In this document: piece by piece, positions 48,071 through 58,234 of the stretch | How positions within the stretch are numbered: position 1 is the first letter of the stretch | Layout: each line of letters begins with the position of its first letter | DNA from: Maribacter stanieri | Lineage (GTDB): Bacteria; Bacteroidota; Bacteroidia; Flavobacteriales; Flavobacteriaceae | Assembly: GCF_900112245.1 (NCBI RefSeq) | Contig: NZ_FOYX01000001.1 | Span: 1,847,856 to 1,911,855 of the forward strand | DNA length: 64,000 bases | Reading direction: 5' to 3' | Position numbers and translations under genes: made by a program | Notes under the pieces: model-generated | What the model was told of the DNA's origin: nothing | Seen by the model: the letters and a program-made list of their open reading frames with translations, nothing else | Databases searched by the model: none

Positions 48071-49032
48071 TAAGCAGTTTTTGTTTTTCTGAACATAAAA
48101 TAAAACCCAATAATAATAAATGGTATACTTAACCACTGACCTGTGGAAAGTAATCCTAACGATTCTTCAAAACCACCTTGACTTTTCTTAACGAATTCTA
48201 CGAAGAAACGTACTGTCCATAGCAACACAAAAAATAAGCCGAATAAGTAACCTGGTTTGTTCTTTTTGTCTGTCTTCCAGTATAAGAAATAAAGTAAAAT
48301 GAAGATAAGAATATAACCGATACCTTCATACAATTGTGCCGGATGACGGTAAGGAATTTCGGCTAAATACTGAGAAAATTGCGGATTGTTTTCAATAGCG
48401 GCATAGGCTGCGTTTAATGTTTTTTCTCCTGTAATGCCCAGAGCTTTTGAAGGGTGTAAGTCATCAGAATCGCGAATGAATTTGGTGGCAAAGATGAAAT
48501 TTTCATCAACTATTTTACCATTTATTTCAGAATTGAAAAAATTTCCAAGTCGTACACAAAAGCAACCAATGGCAACAGGTATAACCATCCTGTCAAAAAT
48601 CCATAACATGCTAAATTCCGGATATTTTCTTGTATACAAATAAGTACCAATGATAATACCAATTGTAGCACCGTGACTTGCTAAGCCAGTGAAACCGGTA
48701 AATTCATAGCCATTTATTAACCCGAATAATAAGCTGCCAGAATCACTTTCACGAACCGGAATTAAAATTTCTACCAAGTGGTTAGAATAGTATGCCCAAT
48801 CATAGAAGAAAACATGACCTAATCTAGCACCTAACATGGTACTTAAAACCGTGTAAATGAAAAGAGAATCTAATTGTTCTATAGATTTTTTTTCGTTAAG
48901 GAAAATCTTTTTCATAAGAAACCAGCCTAATGCAAAGGCGGTAATCCAAAGAAGATTGTAATACTTTATTTGTATAAATCCGATATTGAAAAGTGTTTCA
49001 TTCGGATTCCAAGTAATTCCTAAGAAATGCAT
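48070..49032 (-). CDS. lgt: Prolipoprotein diacylglyceryl transferase
   Basis: A 320-residue integral membrane enzyme that transfers a diacylglyceryl group from phosphatidylglycerol to the lipobox cysteine of prolipoproteins. The key segments are FTGLASHGATIGIIIGTYLY (catalytic His), CVRLGNFFNSEINGKIVD (the Lgt signature) and YRHPAQLYEGIGYI. About seven membrane spans are visible. It is coupled by TAATG to a DUF192 lipoprotein, itself a probable client of this enzyme. Length is somewhat above E. coli Lgt. Confidence 0.96.
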   Translation of the reverse strand: MHFLGITWNPNETLFNIGFIQIKYYNLLWITAFALGWFLMKKIFLNEKKSIEQLDSLFIYTVLSTMLGARLGHVFFYDWAYYSNHLVEILIPVRESDSGSLLFGLINGYEFTGFTGLASHGATIGIIIGTYLYTRKYPEFSMLWIFDRMVIPVAIGCFCVRLGNFFNSEINGKIVDENFIFATKFIRDSDDLHPSKALGITGEKTLNAAYAAIENNPQFSQYLAEIPYRHPAQLYEGIGYILIFILLYFLYWKTDKKNKPGYLFGLFFVLLWTVRFFVEFVKKSQGGFEESLGLLSTGQWLSIPFIIIGFYFMFRKTKTA

Positions 49033-49152
49033 GTGTTGAATTTTGAAAGGCTAAGATAAGAAATAGCCATTAGACAAATCGATTTTGAAAAATAGAGTTG
49101 TCATAAATATTATAGAAAGTTGCTGTTTTAAGAATGAATTAATATTTCCCGT

Positions 49153-49386
49153 TCATGGAACGGGATCGTACCCTTTACCACCCCAGGGATTGCAGCTAAA
49201 TATGCGTTTTGTCGCAAGCCAACCTCCTTTAAATAGCCCATGTTTTTTTAAAGCTTCTAATGTATATTGCGAGCAAGTAGGGGAGTACCTGCAGGTAGCA
49301 GGCGTATATGGTGATATGGCCAGCTGGTAAAAACGAACAAGTAATACAAAAGGCGTAATCAGTATTTTTTTGATAGATATCTTCAC
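49153..49386 (-). CDS. yidD: Membrane protein insertion efficiency factor YidD
   Basis: A short YidD protein of 77 residues from the GTG at 49386, or 84 from a TTG at 49407. The GTG start was preferred because it gives the usual KKILITPF opening. Diagnostic motifs are [25 protein letters not shown] and [16 protein letters not shown], with all three family cysteines. YidD assists YidC in inserting inner-membrane proteins. It stands upstream of lgt on the same strand with a 120-bp gap. Confidence 0.93.
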   Translation of the reverse strand: MKISIKKILITPFVLLVRFYQLAISPYTPATCRYSPTCSQYTLEALKKHGLFKGGWLATKRIFSCNPWGGKGYDPVP

Positions 49387-49490
49387 AGTGAATAATTGAT
49401 AGTACAAATTTACTACAAAAGTGCTAACCCTTTAAAAGAAGAAGTCCGGATGATTAACAGCCGGACTTCATTACATTAAATAATCACTTT

Positions 49491-49865
49491 TTAAGCTCCG
49501 ATTCTGATCGGTTCTAGGTGTTCTGCCTCTTTTTCAGTATACAGTCTAGATTTAATAATAAAACGTATGCCCATTGGTATTTCTAATGAAAAACTTGAAC
49601 CGATACCAGGTGTAACATCAAGCGTTAACTGAGTATGTTTCCAATATTCATATTGATCTCTTGACATATGAAAATCACAGCCTTCTATATTGCCTAGACA
49701 AACATCGTTATCATCTAGCATTAAATCGCCTTTCTCAAAACACATAGGGGCGGACCCATCACAACACCCACCACTTTGGTGGAACATGAGTTCTCCATGT
49801 TTTTCTTTGAGTTCAGCAATAACTGCAGCTGCTTTTTCGGTTACTAATACTCGTTTCGTTTTCAT
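49491..49865 (-). CDS. DUF779 protein associated with aldehyde dehydrogenase
   Basis: A 124-residue DUF779 protein: MKTKRVLVTEKAAAVIAEL, then the conserved cysteine-rich MFHQSGGCCDGSAPMCF and a C-terminal GSSFSLEIPMGIRFIIKSR. The cysteines could bind metal or react with aldehyde. The family is habitually encoded beside acetaldehyde-type dehydrogenases, as here, where it lies 13 bp downstream of the dehydrogenase in one operon. Its biochemical role is not established. Confidence 0.93.
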   Translation of the reverse strand: MKTKRVLVTEKAAAVIAELKEKHGELMFHQSGGCCDGSAPMCFEKGDLMLDDNDVCLGNIEGCDFHMSRDQYEYWKHTQLTLDVTPGIGSSFSLEIPMGIRFIIKSRLYTEKEAEHLEPIRIGA

Positions 49866-49878
49866 CTTGTTTCGGTTA

Positions 49879-51402
49879 TTAAAAGAATCCCATTTTCTTT
49901 TTATCGTAAGAGATAAGCATGTTTTTTGTTTGACGATAATGTGCTAACATCATTTTATGGTTTTCTCTACCAATACCAGATTTTTTATATCCGCCGAAAG
50001 GAGCATGTGCAGGGTATAGGTGGTAGCAGTTTACCCAAACTCTACCTGCCTTAATGGCTCTGGAAATTTGATATGCTTGGTGTGTATCTCGTGTCCAAAC
50101 TCCGGCACCTAATCCATATAATGTATCATTGGCTATTTCAATTGCTTCCGCCTCATCTTTAAAAGTAGTAACACAAAGAACAGGTCCAAATATTTCTTCT
50201 TGGAAAACACGCATCTTATTATTTCCTTTCAAGATGGTAGGTTGTACATAATAACCACCTTCTAATCCTTCATTATAAGCTTGATCACCACCGGTTAGCA
50301 CTTCGCAACCTTCTTCTTTTCCTATTTGAATATAGTTTAGAATTTTCTCAAACTGATCATTAGATGCCTGTGCACCCATCATTGTATTAGGGTCTAACGG
50401 ATGTCCTATTTTAATTGCTTTTGTGCGTTCTATTACTCGTTCAATAAATTTATCATAGATGCTTTCCTGTACTAACATTCTCGATGGACATGTACATACC
50501 TCACCTTGGTTTAAAGCAAACATGTTAGCGCCCTCTAAACATTTATCGAAGAATTCATCATCGGCATCCATGATGCTCTCAAAGAAAACATTTGGAGATT
50601 TACCACCAAGTTCTAAGGTTACGGGAGTGATATTTTTGGAAGCGTATTGCATAATTAATTGTCCGGTGGTGGTTTCTCCGGTAAAAGCAATCTTGTCAAT
50701 TCTTGGGCTTGATGCTAGTGGCTTTCCTGCTTCTGCTCCAAATCCATTTACAACATTTAGTACGCCATCTGGCAAGATACCTTCAATAATCTCCATAAGA
50801 ATAAGAATGCCCACTGGTGTTTGTTCTGCAGGCTTGAGAACAACACAGTTACCAGCCGCCAGTGCTGGTGCTAATTTCCATGTAGCCATTAATAAAGGGA
50901 AATTCCAAGGAATAATTTGACCGACGACACCAAGTGGTTCTGTTACATTTAAAGCGACCGTGTTAGAATCTAATTCACTGACCGATCCTTCTTCTGCTCT
51001 AATAACACCTGCAAAGTATCTAAAGTGGTCTACTGCTAAAGGTAAATCTGCAGCTCTGGTTTCACGTATGGCTTTACCATTGTCCCAAGTTTCTGCTCTC
51101 GCTAAAACTTCTAGATTTTGTTCTATTTTATCTGCAATTTTTAAAAGCATATTACTTCTCTCCGTAGCAGAAGAGGTATTCCATGATGGGGCTGCTTGCC
51201 ATGCGGCATCAATAGCTTTCTCAATATCTTCCGCAGTGGATCTTGGTATTTTCGTAAATGCTTTTCCGTCTACAGGTGAAATATTATCAAAATACTCACC
51301 TTTGCTAGGTGCCACCCATTTTCCACCAATAAAATTTTCGTATTGATTTTTGAATTTAGGTTTTTGAAGTACGTCTTTTTCTACAGTTGCTGTTGTGCTC
51401 AT
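49879..51402 (-). CDS. NAD-dependent aldehyde dehydrogenase
   Basis: A 507-residue ALDH-superfamily enzyme that oxidises aldehydes to acids. The expected landmarks are [23 protein letters not shown] (cofactor fold), [12 protein letters not shown], the catalytic Glu in [12 protein letters not shown] and the nucleophile Cys in [14 protein letters not shown]. The C-terminal [15 protein letters not shown] is also present. The sequence resembles the acetaldehyde/AldB-ExaC branch that pairs with DUF779. It is divergent from an AraC-type regulator with a 180-bp shared promoter region, so aldehyde- or alcohol-responsive induction is likely. Confidence 0.95.
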   Translation of the reverse strand: MSTTATVEKDVLQKPKFKNQYENFIGGKWVAPSKGEYFDNISPVDGKAFTKIPRSTAEDIEKAIDAAWQAAPSWNTSSATERSNMLLKIADKIEQNLEVLARAETWDNGKAIRETRAADLPLAVDHFRYFAGVIRAEEGSVSELDSNTVALNVTEPLGVVGQIIPWNFPLLMATWKLAPALAAGNCVVLKPAEQTPVGILILMEIIEGILPDGVLNVVNGFGAEAGKPLASSPRIDKIAFTGETTTGQLIMQYASKNITPVTLELGGKSPNVFFESIMDADDEFFDKCLEGANMFALNQGEVCTCPSRMLVQESIYDKFIERVIERTKAIKIGHPLDPNTMMGAQASNDQFEKILNYIQIGKEEGCEVLTGGDQAYNEGLEGGYYVQPTILKGNNKMRVFQEEIFGPVLCVTTFKDEAEAIEIANDTLYGLGAGVWTRDTHQAYQISRAIKAGRVWVNCYHLYPAHAPFGGYKKSGIGRENHKMMLAHYRQTKNMLISYDKKKMGFF

Positions 51403-51582
51403 ATTATGTGATTTAAGTTAATAATAGATGTAAGTTTTTATGATATTCTAAATGTACTTACCAAGTTCTTATTACATCTGACGCATTCTACGAATAATGT
51501 GAACTATTCTATCAATAATTGATTTTATGATTTTTTTAAGTATAAATTTTTGTAAATTCCATAAAATAAAATCAAAATAACT

Positions 51583-52506
51583 GTGATTCAATTATCCGAC
51601 AATTTCTTTAATGGAAGACGTTTAGAGACAATGGTGGAAAACCAAACCTCTTATACCATGAATAATGCGGCTATGCATGTTTTTGAAACACATGAACAGG
51701 CAGCTAGTGTTTTATTGAAATTTGAACAACCTGTTTTAGCAAGTATGATTCAAGGAAAGAAAATTATGCATCTGCGCGATTTTGAATCATTTGATTTTTT
51801 ACCTGGAGAATCTTTAGTATTGCCAGCCAATGAAGGCATGTGCATTGATTTTCCTGAGGCTATGGCAAAAAATCCTACGAGGTGTTTAGCTATGGCCATT
51901 TCAGAAGATAAGATTAAAAAAGTATTAGAGTTTATGAATGAAAACATGCCCAAGAGTACCAAAGAGCCATGGGGATTAATGGATTATAATTTTCATTTTG
52001 TAAACGATAGAGGAATTTTTCAAATTATACAGCGCCTATTGTTTTTGTTTTCTGAAGACCATCCTTCAAAAGACTTGTTCGTTGATAACATGTTGCGTGA
52101 ACTTATTATTAGAATATTGCAGACTAACGAACGTAAAATATATAGTAATGCAACCTTGACCATTAAGAAAGAAAGTAGGTTAACCGAGGTCATTAGATAT
52201 ATTAGAGATAATGTTCATAAAGCTATACAAGTGGATGATCTTAGTAAAATAGCCTGTATGAGTCCATCTCATTTTTATAGAACGTTTAAATTAGAGCTGG
52301 GTATTTCTCCTGTTGAATTTATTAATAACGAGAGAATAAAATTAGCAGTTGGGTTATTGCAAGACCCAAGTAGAAGTATTAAAGATGTATATCTGGACTG
52401 CGGATTTGAAAGTAGGTCCTATTTTAATAGAGTATTCAAAACAAGGCAAAACTTAGCACCTGGCGAATACCAGTCTAAAATACAAAAATCTAGATTTTTA
52501 GATTAA
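51583..52506 (+). CDS. AraC-family transcriptional regulator
   Basis: A 307-residue regulator. The N-terminal effector domain (about 1-190) is of a type found with aldehyde dehydrogenase operons. The C-terminal AraC double helix-turn-helix (about 205-300) has IQVDDLSKIACMSPSHFYRTFK and IKDVYLDCGFESRSYFNRVFK. The start is the GTG at 51583; the next in-frame ATG is 17 codons on, so the exact start is uncertain. It is divergent from the dehydrogenase/DUF779 operon, its likely target. The stop lies 2 bp from that of the convergent cysS. Confidence 0.93.
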   Translation: MIQLSDNFFNGRRLETMVENQTSYTMNNAAMHVFETHEQAASVLLKFEQPVLASMIQGKKIMHLRDFESFDFLPGESLVLPANEGMCIDFPEAMAKNPTRCLAMAISEDKIKKVLEFMNENMPKSTKEPWGLMDYNFHFVNDRGIFQIIQRLLFLFSEDHPSKDLFVDNMLRELIIRILQTNERKIYSNATLTIKKESRLTEVIRYIRDNVHKAIQVDDLSKIACMSPSHFYRTFKLELGISPVEFINNERIKLAVGLLQDPSRSIKDVYLDCGFESRSYFNRVFKTRQNLAPGEYQSKIQKSRFLD

Positions 52507-52508
52507 TA

Positions 52509-53987
52509 TTAAAGGCTATATGTAGTTCCTTCTTTACCGTCTTTTAATTGAATACCTAACACTGCAAGTTGGTCACGAATTTTATCTGATGTGGCAAAAT
52601 CTTTATTTTCTCTTGCTGTCTTACGTAATTCAATCAATAATTCTACAACACCGCCTAATTTCTCAGAATCAGCATCAGAACTACTTTTGTTTTCAAGACC
52701 TAAAACATCAAACACAAAACTATGAAGGGTGCTTTCTAATTCTGCTCTATCTTCTTCAGTAATTGATTCTGAACCTTCTTTAATTAGATTTATATGCTTA
52801 ACAGCGTCAAATAATTTTGCTATTAAAATTGGCGTATTAAAATCATCGTTCATTGCAGCATAGCACGAAGATTTCCATGCACCTATGTCAAAATTAGTTG
52901 ACTTGGCAGTGTTTAAAGATTTAACAGCATTAATGGCTTCCATCAATTTATTAAAACCTTTTTCTGAAGCCAAAAGCGCATCATTACTCATATCTAAAAT
53001 ACTGGTATAATGAGCTTGCATCATAAAGAAACGCACCATAGAAGGTGAGAACGGCTTGCTAAGAATTTTGTTTTCACCAGAGAATATCTCTCCAGGTAGA
53101 ATACTATTTCCTGTAGATTTTGCCATCTTTCTACCGTTCAAGGTTAACATATTTGCGTGTAACCAATAGTTTACGGGGCTTTGATCATTACAAGCTTCTG
53201 CCTGTGCAATTTCACATTCATGATGTGGGAATTTTAAATCCATTCCGCCTCCGTGAATATCAAAGGTTTCACCTAAATATTTAGTGCTCATGGCTGTACA
53301 CTCTAAATGCCACCCTGGAAATCCATCTCCCCATGGCGAAGGCCATCTCATAATATGTTGTGGTTCGGCCTTTTTCCACAATGCAAAATCTTGTGGATTA
53401 TGCTTATCGTCTTGTGCGGCAAGATCGCGTGTGTTGGCGATCATGTCTTCAAGCTTGCGTCCACTTAATTTACCATATTCATGCTTTTCATTGAACTTAG
53501 CAACATCAAAATATACAGAACCATTGGTTTCGTAAGCAAATCCTTTTTTAAGAATATCCTTAATAATTTCAATTTGCTCTATAATATGGCCTGTAGCTGT
53601 AGGTTCAATACTAGGAGGTAAGAAATTGAATTTCTCCAAAATATTATGAAAGTCAACAGTATATCGTTGAACAACTTCCATAGGTTCCAATTTTTCTAAA
53701 CGTGCTTTTTTTGCAATTTTATCTTCGCCATCTTCCGCATCGTCAACCAAATGGCCGGCATCGGTAATATTACGAACATAACGTACTTTATAACCAAGAT
53801 GTCTAAAGTATCTAAAAATCATATCAAAAGACATGAAAGTTCTACAATTACCTAAATGCACATTACTATACACTGTAGGTCCACAAACATACATGCCAAT
53901 ATGACCTGTGTTAATGGGTTTGAAAACTTCTTTTTTACCTGTTAAGGAATTGTATACTTTGATTTCTTGACTTTCGTATAATTGCAT
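52509..53987 (-). CDS. cysS: Cysteinyl-tRNA synthetase
   Basis: A 492-residue class I synthetase that charges tRNA-Cys. The zinc/HIGH region is [19 protein letters not shown]. The second zinc-binding segments are [14 protein letters not shown] and [19 protein letters not shown]. The KMSKS loop appears as KMAKSTGN. The DALR-type anticodon domain fills the C-terminus. It follows folE with a 14-bp gap and shares its transcript. Confidence 0.97.
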   Translation of the reverse strand: MQLYESQEIKVYNSLTGKKEVFKPINTGHIGMYVCGPTVYSNVHLGNCRTFMSFDMIFRYFRHLGYKVRYVRNITDAGHLVDDAEDGEDKIAKKARLEKLEPMEVVQRYTVDFHNILEKFNFLPPSIEPTATGHIIEQIEIIKDILKKGFAYETNGSVYFDVAKFNEKHEYGKLSGRKLEDMIANTRDLAAQDDKHNPQDFALWKKAEPQHIMRWPSPWGDGFPGWHLECTAMSTKYLGETFDIHGGGMDLKFPHHECEIAQAEACNDQSPVNYWLHANMLTLNGRKMAKSTGNSILPGEIFSGENKILSKPFSPSMVRFFMMQAHYTSILDMSNDALLASEKGFNKLMEAINAVKSLNTAKSTNFDIGAWKSSCYAAMNDDFNTPILIAKLFDAVKHINLIKEGSESITEEDRAELESTLHSFVFDVLGLENKSSSDADSEKLGGVVELLIELRKTARENKDFATSDKIRDQLAVLGIQLKDGKEGTTYSL

Positions 53988-54001
53988 GAAGCTATATGCT
54001 A

Positions 54002-54682
54002 TTAAAAATGGGTATCTAGATTAAGGTAATTCAAAAACTCACGGCGTACCAATTCTTCTTTGAATTTACCGCCATATTCTGCCGTTACGGTACTACTATC
54101 GATATCGCGTATACCTCTAGAGTTTACACAAAGGTGTTTTGCATCTATTACACAAGCAACATCTTCAGTACCTAAAGCTTTTTGTAATTCTCTTACAATT
54201 TGAATATTTAAACGTTCTTGAACTTGAGGGCGTTTAGCATAATAATCAACTATACGGTTCATTTTAGAAAGACCTACAACCGTACCTTTAGAAATATATG
54301 CAACGTGCGCTCGACCTACAATAGGTAGTAAATGATGCTCGCACGTAGAATATAGGGTAATGTTTTTTTCAACTAACATTTCGCCATACTTGTACTTATT
54401 ATCAAAAGTAGAAGCCTTAGGTTTCTTGGCTGGGTTTAAACCACCAAATATTTCATTTACATACATTTTAGCAACTCGGTTAGGAGTTCCTTTTAAGCTG
54501 TCGTCAGTTAAATCTAAACCTAACGTAAGCATGATTTCACGAACGTTTTCGCGAATGCGTTCAATCTTTTCGGCATCATCAAGGTCAAATGCATCTGAAC
54601 GTAATGGAGTATCTTCTGAAGTGGAAATATGATCATTTCCTAATTCCTCAAATTGATTTTCCAATGTATCCTCAATTTTCAT
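54002..54682 (-). CDS. folE: GTP cyclohydrolase I
   Basis: A 226-residue enzyme that converts GTP to dihydroneopterin triphosphate, the first step of tetrahydrofolate synthesis. Zinc and active-site motifs are [21 protein letters not shown] (Cys and His ligands) and [23 protein letters not shown] (second Cys ligand). The N-terminal ~45 residues are an acidic extension before the conserved helix [13 protein letters not shown]. It lies upstream of cysS in a two-gene operon. Confidence 0.97.
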   Translation of the reverse strand: MKIEDTLENQFEELGNDHISTSEDTPLRSDAFDLDDAEKIERIRENVREIMLTLGLDLTDDSLKGTPNRVAKMYVNEIFGGLNPAKKPKASTFDNKYKYGEMLVEKNITLYSTCEHHLLPIVGRAHVAYISKGTVVGLSKMNRIVDYYAKRPQVQERLNIQIVRELQKALGTEDVACVIDAKHLCVNSRGIRDIDSSTVTAEYGGKFKEELVRREFLNYLNLDTHF

Positions 54683-54816
54683 TTTATCTATCTTTTAGAA
54701 GCTGCAAAGATATACAATATGTGCCACTTTATAACTAAATGCGGGCATTACACAACATTAATTAGCCATAACGTTAAGGTCTAGTTAATTTTATTTTTCC
54801 AATTTAAAAGGCCTTT

Positions 54817-56619
54817 ATGACCAAGTATGGTATAACCATTTTTTTAATTAGCTTACTTTGCTTCTTTACTTCGTTCGCTCAAGTGTCCGCAGATTGTGCA
54901 AATGCGGTACCTATTTGCTACAACACACCGGTAAACGGAGGTACTAATGGTTACGGAATTGATGATTTTAACGGAGCATCTATTTCTGGGTGTATTACAC
55001 AGGGTAGCGGAACAATAGAAACCAATTCTGCTTGGTATAAATTTAAAATCGGGGAAATTGGTCAATTAGGCTTTAATATAGGATTCGATTCTAATGAAGA
55101 TTGGGATTTTGCCTTGTACAGAACTAATGACTGTAGTTCATTAGGAGAACCTGTAAGATGTAATTATTTTGATAATTCTGATGATAGTAGTTATATAGGT
55201 GTTGGTGAAGATCCTACCGGATTGGATAATATACAATATGATGATTGGTTAGATGTTGAGCCAGGAGAAGAGTATCTCTTGATGATTAATAATTTCAGTA
55301 ATAATAATTCCGGATTTTCTATTCAATTTTCAGGAAACATTTTTGTAGAGTTCCCTAATTCAGCCTTGGATTGTGATATAATAGATAACTTATTAGGACC
55401 ACCTGTAATTGCATGTGATAACGAAACGGTTATTTTAGATGCAACTACTACGGATGCATTAGATTATGAGTGGTACTTAGATGCTGGTGCCGGCTTTCAA
55501 CTTATTCCTGGTGAAAATGACCCGCAATTATCAATAGCTGTTTCTGGAATGTATCGTGTTTTAGTGATAAGACCATTAGGAAATAATTTAATTAGTGAGA
55601 CACAGGTAGCATATGCGCCATCACCAGAAACGTTTCCTTTAGAAAATGAGACTGCTTGTTTAGATGGTACGGCTATAGATTTTAATGTAAAAGATGCTGA
55701 AGCTTTAGGAAGTCAAAGTCCTTTAGAATTTAGAGTGTCTTATCATGATAGTTTTGAAGATGCCTTTGATGGTACCAATGCACTTTCAAAAGAGTTTATT
55801 CCATTACAAGAAGCGCAGACTATTTATGTTAGAACTACCTCTTTAGAGAATTCAATGTGTTTTGATGCTTCAGAAACTTTTGAAGTAAACGGAATTGAGT
55901 TACCGTTTTTAGATTTTGATACAGAAGTTTTTATATGTGGTGATGAACCTGTTGTTACCATTGGGCAACGTATACCAAATAGTGATTTTTCATATGAATG
56001 GAGTTCAGGGCAAACCTCTTCTTTAATTACCGTTGCAGAACCAGGTGTGTATACTTTGTCTGTTACCAATACACAAGGTTTAATTCAATGTATAACTGTT
56101 CGTTCTGTGACCGTGGTTTTTTCTAGTCCGCCAGTTATTTCAGATATCACTATTGAATATGAAGATGATGCATCTAATGTTGTATCCGTTTATGTGGAAG
56201 AAGAAGGTGATTTTCAGTATCAAATAGATAATGATATACCACAGGGTAATGGCGTCTTTAATAATTTGTTTCCAGGCGAACATACTATAACGGTCAGCGA
56301 TATAAATGGATGCGGTTCTGATACTAGAGATATCGTTGTTGTTGGTTTTCCAAAGTTTTTCACTCCCAACGGAGATAACGTAAATGATACTTGGAAAGTC
56401 GATGGGTTGTCTGCCTTAGATAATCCTGTAATTACAATATATGATCGTTACGGTAAATTACTGTATCAAATAATTAATGACTCCAGTGGATGGAACGGTA
56501 CATTAAATGGATCTTTATTACCAGAATCTGATTATTGGTTTAAGCTTTCCTATACTAATTCTTTAGGGGAGAATACTAGCGCATCATTCATCAATAATCA
56601 CTTTACTTTAAAGCGTTAA
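54817..56619 (+). CDS. T9SS type B-sorted secreted protein, paralog 1
   Basis: A 600-residue exported protein. It has a signal peptide (MTKYGITIFLISLLCFFTSFAQ) and a Cys-containing N-terminal domain (ADCANAVPICYNTPVNGG, then WYKFKIGEIGQLGFNI) of a jelly-roll-like kind. Ig-like beta repeats lie in the middle. The C-terminal gliding-motility-associated/type B sorting domain is marked by PKFFTPNGDNVNDTW and ITIYDRYGKLL, ending FTLKR. Such proteins cross the outer membrane by the type IX system and attach to the surface or are released. Its closest relative is the next gene. Confidence 0.93.
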   Translation: MTKYGITIFLISLLCFFTSFAQVSADCANAVPICYNTPVNGGTNGYGIDDFNGASISGCITQGSGTIETNSAWYKFKIGEIGQLGFNIGFDSNEDWDFALYRTNDCSSLGEPVRCNYFDNSDDSSYIGVGEDPTGLDNIQYDDWLDVEPGEEYLLMINNFSNNNSGFSIQFSGNIFVEFPNSALDCDIIDNLLGPPVIACDNETVILDATTTDALDYEWYLDAGAGFQLIPGENDPQLSIAVSGMYRVLVIRPLGNNLISETQVAYAPSPETFPLENETACLDGTAIDFNVKDAEALGSQSPLEFRVSYHDSFEDAFDGTNALSKEFIPLQEAQTIYVRTTSLENSMCFDASETFEVNGIELPFLDFDTEVFICGDEPVVTIGQRIPNSDFSYEWSSGQTSSLITVAEPGVYTLSVTNTQGLIQCITVRSVTVVFSSPPVISDITIEYEDDASNVVSVYVEEEGDFQYQIDNDIPQGNGVFNNLFPGEHTITVSDINGCGSDTRDIVVVGFPKFFTPNGDNVNDTWKVDGLSALDNPVITIYDRYGKLLYQIINDSSGWNGTLNGSLLPESDYWFKLSYTNSLGENTSASFINNHFTLKR

Positions 56620-56742
56620 GCCTAATAATTAGGCTCAAAAAGTGCATTTTATCGATTAAATACCAGAATCTTTGTTGTAAGATACTAAAGCGGAGCATGT
56701 GTAGTTATAATATACATTACCTATACTAATAGATACGCTTTT

Positions 56743-58179
56743 ATGAGAACACTTATTTGTTCTATATGTTGTATGTTTCTTTTCTATTGGAACGCAACTG
56801 CACAAAATTCTGCCGATTGTAGAACGGCTATACCTGTTTGTGCCGATCAACCTATTATGGGTATTGCTGGTGGAACCGGTGATGTTGATGATTTTGATCC
56901 TGATGTTATTCTTCAAACTGGGTGCCTTGAAAAAGGTAGCCTTTCTTCCGCAAATATTGAGTTTAATACCTCTTGGTTCGTTTTTAGAGCGGGAACAGGT
57001 GGTCAGGTTGGTTTTGATATTGAAGCTTTAGCGACTTCAGGATCTACACCTACGGCCGAATGGGATTTTGCTGTTTATGGTCCAGATGTAGATTGTGCTG
57101 ATATTAGCAATGGTACCGCGCAACCTATTCGATGTAATTATGAAGTAAACGACACTAATTTTACGGGATTAGGTGTAAACCCTGATAGCGGTCAAGAAGG
57201 TCAAGCATCTTTAACCGGTAGTCAAAATACTTATGATGAATATTTAGACGTACTTCCTGGAGAGATATATTATATTTTAATAAATAATTTTGCTGATAAT
57301 TTTACGGGAGACCCTGAACCTTTTATGTTGACTTTTACGGGTAGTTCTGTTAGTGATAATCAAGATACTGCTTTAGATTGTACTTTGCGTGATGAGTTTT
57401 TGGGATTGGATATCATTGCTTGTGAAGGTGATGATGATATAACTATTAGTGCATTGAATTCTCCTGCGGGCGCAGATATTGCAAGTGTAGAATGGACTGT
57501 TGATTATGAAGATGATGGTGTTGTTGATGATACGCTTACCGGTTCTGGTGATTTTGGAGCAGAACTAATTGTTGCTAGTCCTAATTCGGGTCGTTATTTC
57601 GCTACAATTACAACCATAACAGGTACGCCGCCAACTGTTAGAGATGATAGTGGAGTGTTAATTACATTTTTTGGCACCCCAATTTTAGACCGAGTAGAAA
57701 CATTGGATACTAATCTTTCAATTGATCCAGACCAAAACAATGTTGAGTTTTTTGTGGACGGTGATGGGGATTATGAATATGCTATTAATAATGGCGTATT
57801 TCAAGATGATGCTGTTTTTATGAATGTGCCTCCAGGAATTAATACTGTAATTATCAATGATAAAAATGGATGTGGTATAACTGATCCAATTGAATTTTTG
57901 GTAGTAGGTTACCCTAAGTTCTTTACTCCCAATGGTGATGGAACAAATGATGATTGGAATGTAAAAGGTATAGAAACATTAAATAACCCAGTTGTATTTA
58001 TATTTGATAGGTATGGCAAGCTATTAAAACAATTAGGTGCAGCCGATGGTTGGGATGGTAATTATAACGGTCAACAAATGCCTTCTACAGATTATTGGTT
58101 TCGTTTTGAATATGGAGAACAAGAAGATAATTTAATGGTTGCCAAAACAAGGAAAACACATTTTTCTTTAAAGAGATAA
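56743..58179 (+). CDS. T9SS type B-sorted secreted protein, paralog 2
   Basis: A 478-residue paralog of the preceding gene with the same order of parts: signal peptide (MRTLICSICCMFLFYWNATAQ), ADCRTAIPVCADQPIMG domain and an EYLDVLPGEIYYILINNFADN segment. The C-terminal type B sorting domain has PKFFTPNGDGTNDDWN and VFIFDRYGKLL, ending HFSLKR. It is about 120 residues shorter because the middle Ig-like part is reduced. Tandem copies probably arose by duplication. Confidence 0.93.
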   Translation: MRTLICSICCMFLFYWNATAQNSADCRTAIPVCADQPIMGIAGGTGDVDDFDPDVILQTGCLEKGSLSSANIEFNTSWFVFRAGTGGQVGFDIEALATSGSTPTAEWDFAVYGPDVDCADISNGTAQPIRCNYEVNDTNFTGLGVNPDSGQEGQASLTGSQNTYDEYLDVLPGEIYYILINNFADNFTGDPEPFMLTFTGSSVSDNQDTALDCTLRDEFLGLDIIACEGDDDITISALNSPAGADIASVEWTVDYEDDGVVDDTLTGSGDFGAELIVASPNSGRYFATITTITGTPPTVRDDSGVLITFFGTPILDRVETLDTNLSIDPDQNNVEFFVDGDGDYEYAINNGVFQDDAVFMNVPPGINTVIINDKNGCGITDPIEFLVVGYPKFFTPNGDGTNDDWNVKGIETLNNPVVFIFDRYGKLLKQLGAADGWDGNYNGQQMPSTDYWFRFEYGEQEDNLMVAKTRKTHFSLKR

Positions 58180-58181
58180 CA

Positions 58182-58215
58182 AAAAAAAGGGAAGCAAATT
58201 TGCTTCCCTTTTTTT
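58182..58215. terminator. Bidirectional terminator
   Basis: A long near-palindrome (AAGGGAAGCAAA and TTTGCTTCCCTT) flanked by A- and T-runs, between the convergent secreted-protein and porin genes. Confidence 0.85.
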
Positions 58216-58234
58216 ATAAATATAATCTTTTAAC

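Noticed and set aside
50459..51346. Two open frames antisense to the aldehyde dehydrogenase
   Set aside because: They are shadows of a well-supported enzyme gene with composition typical of antisense frames.
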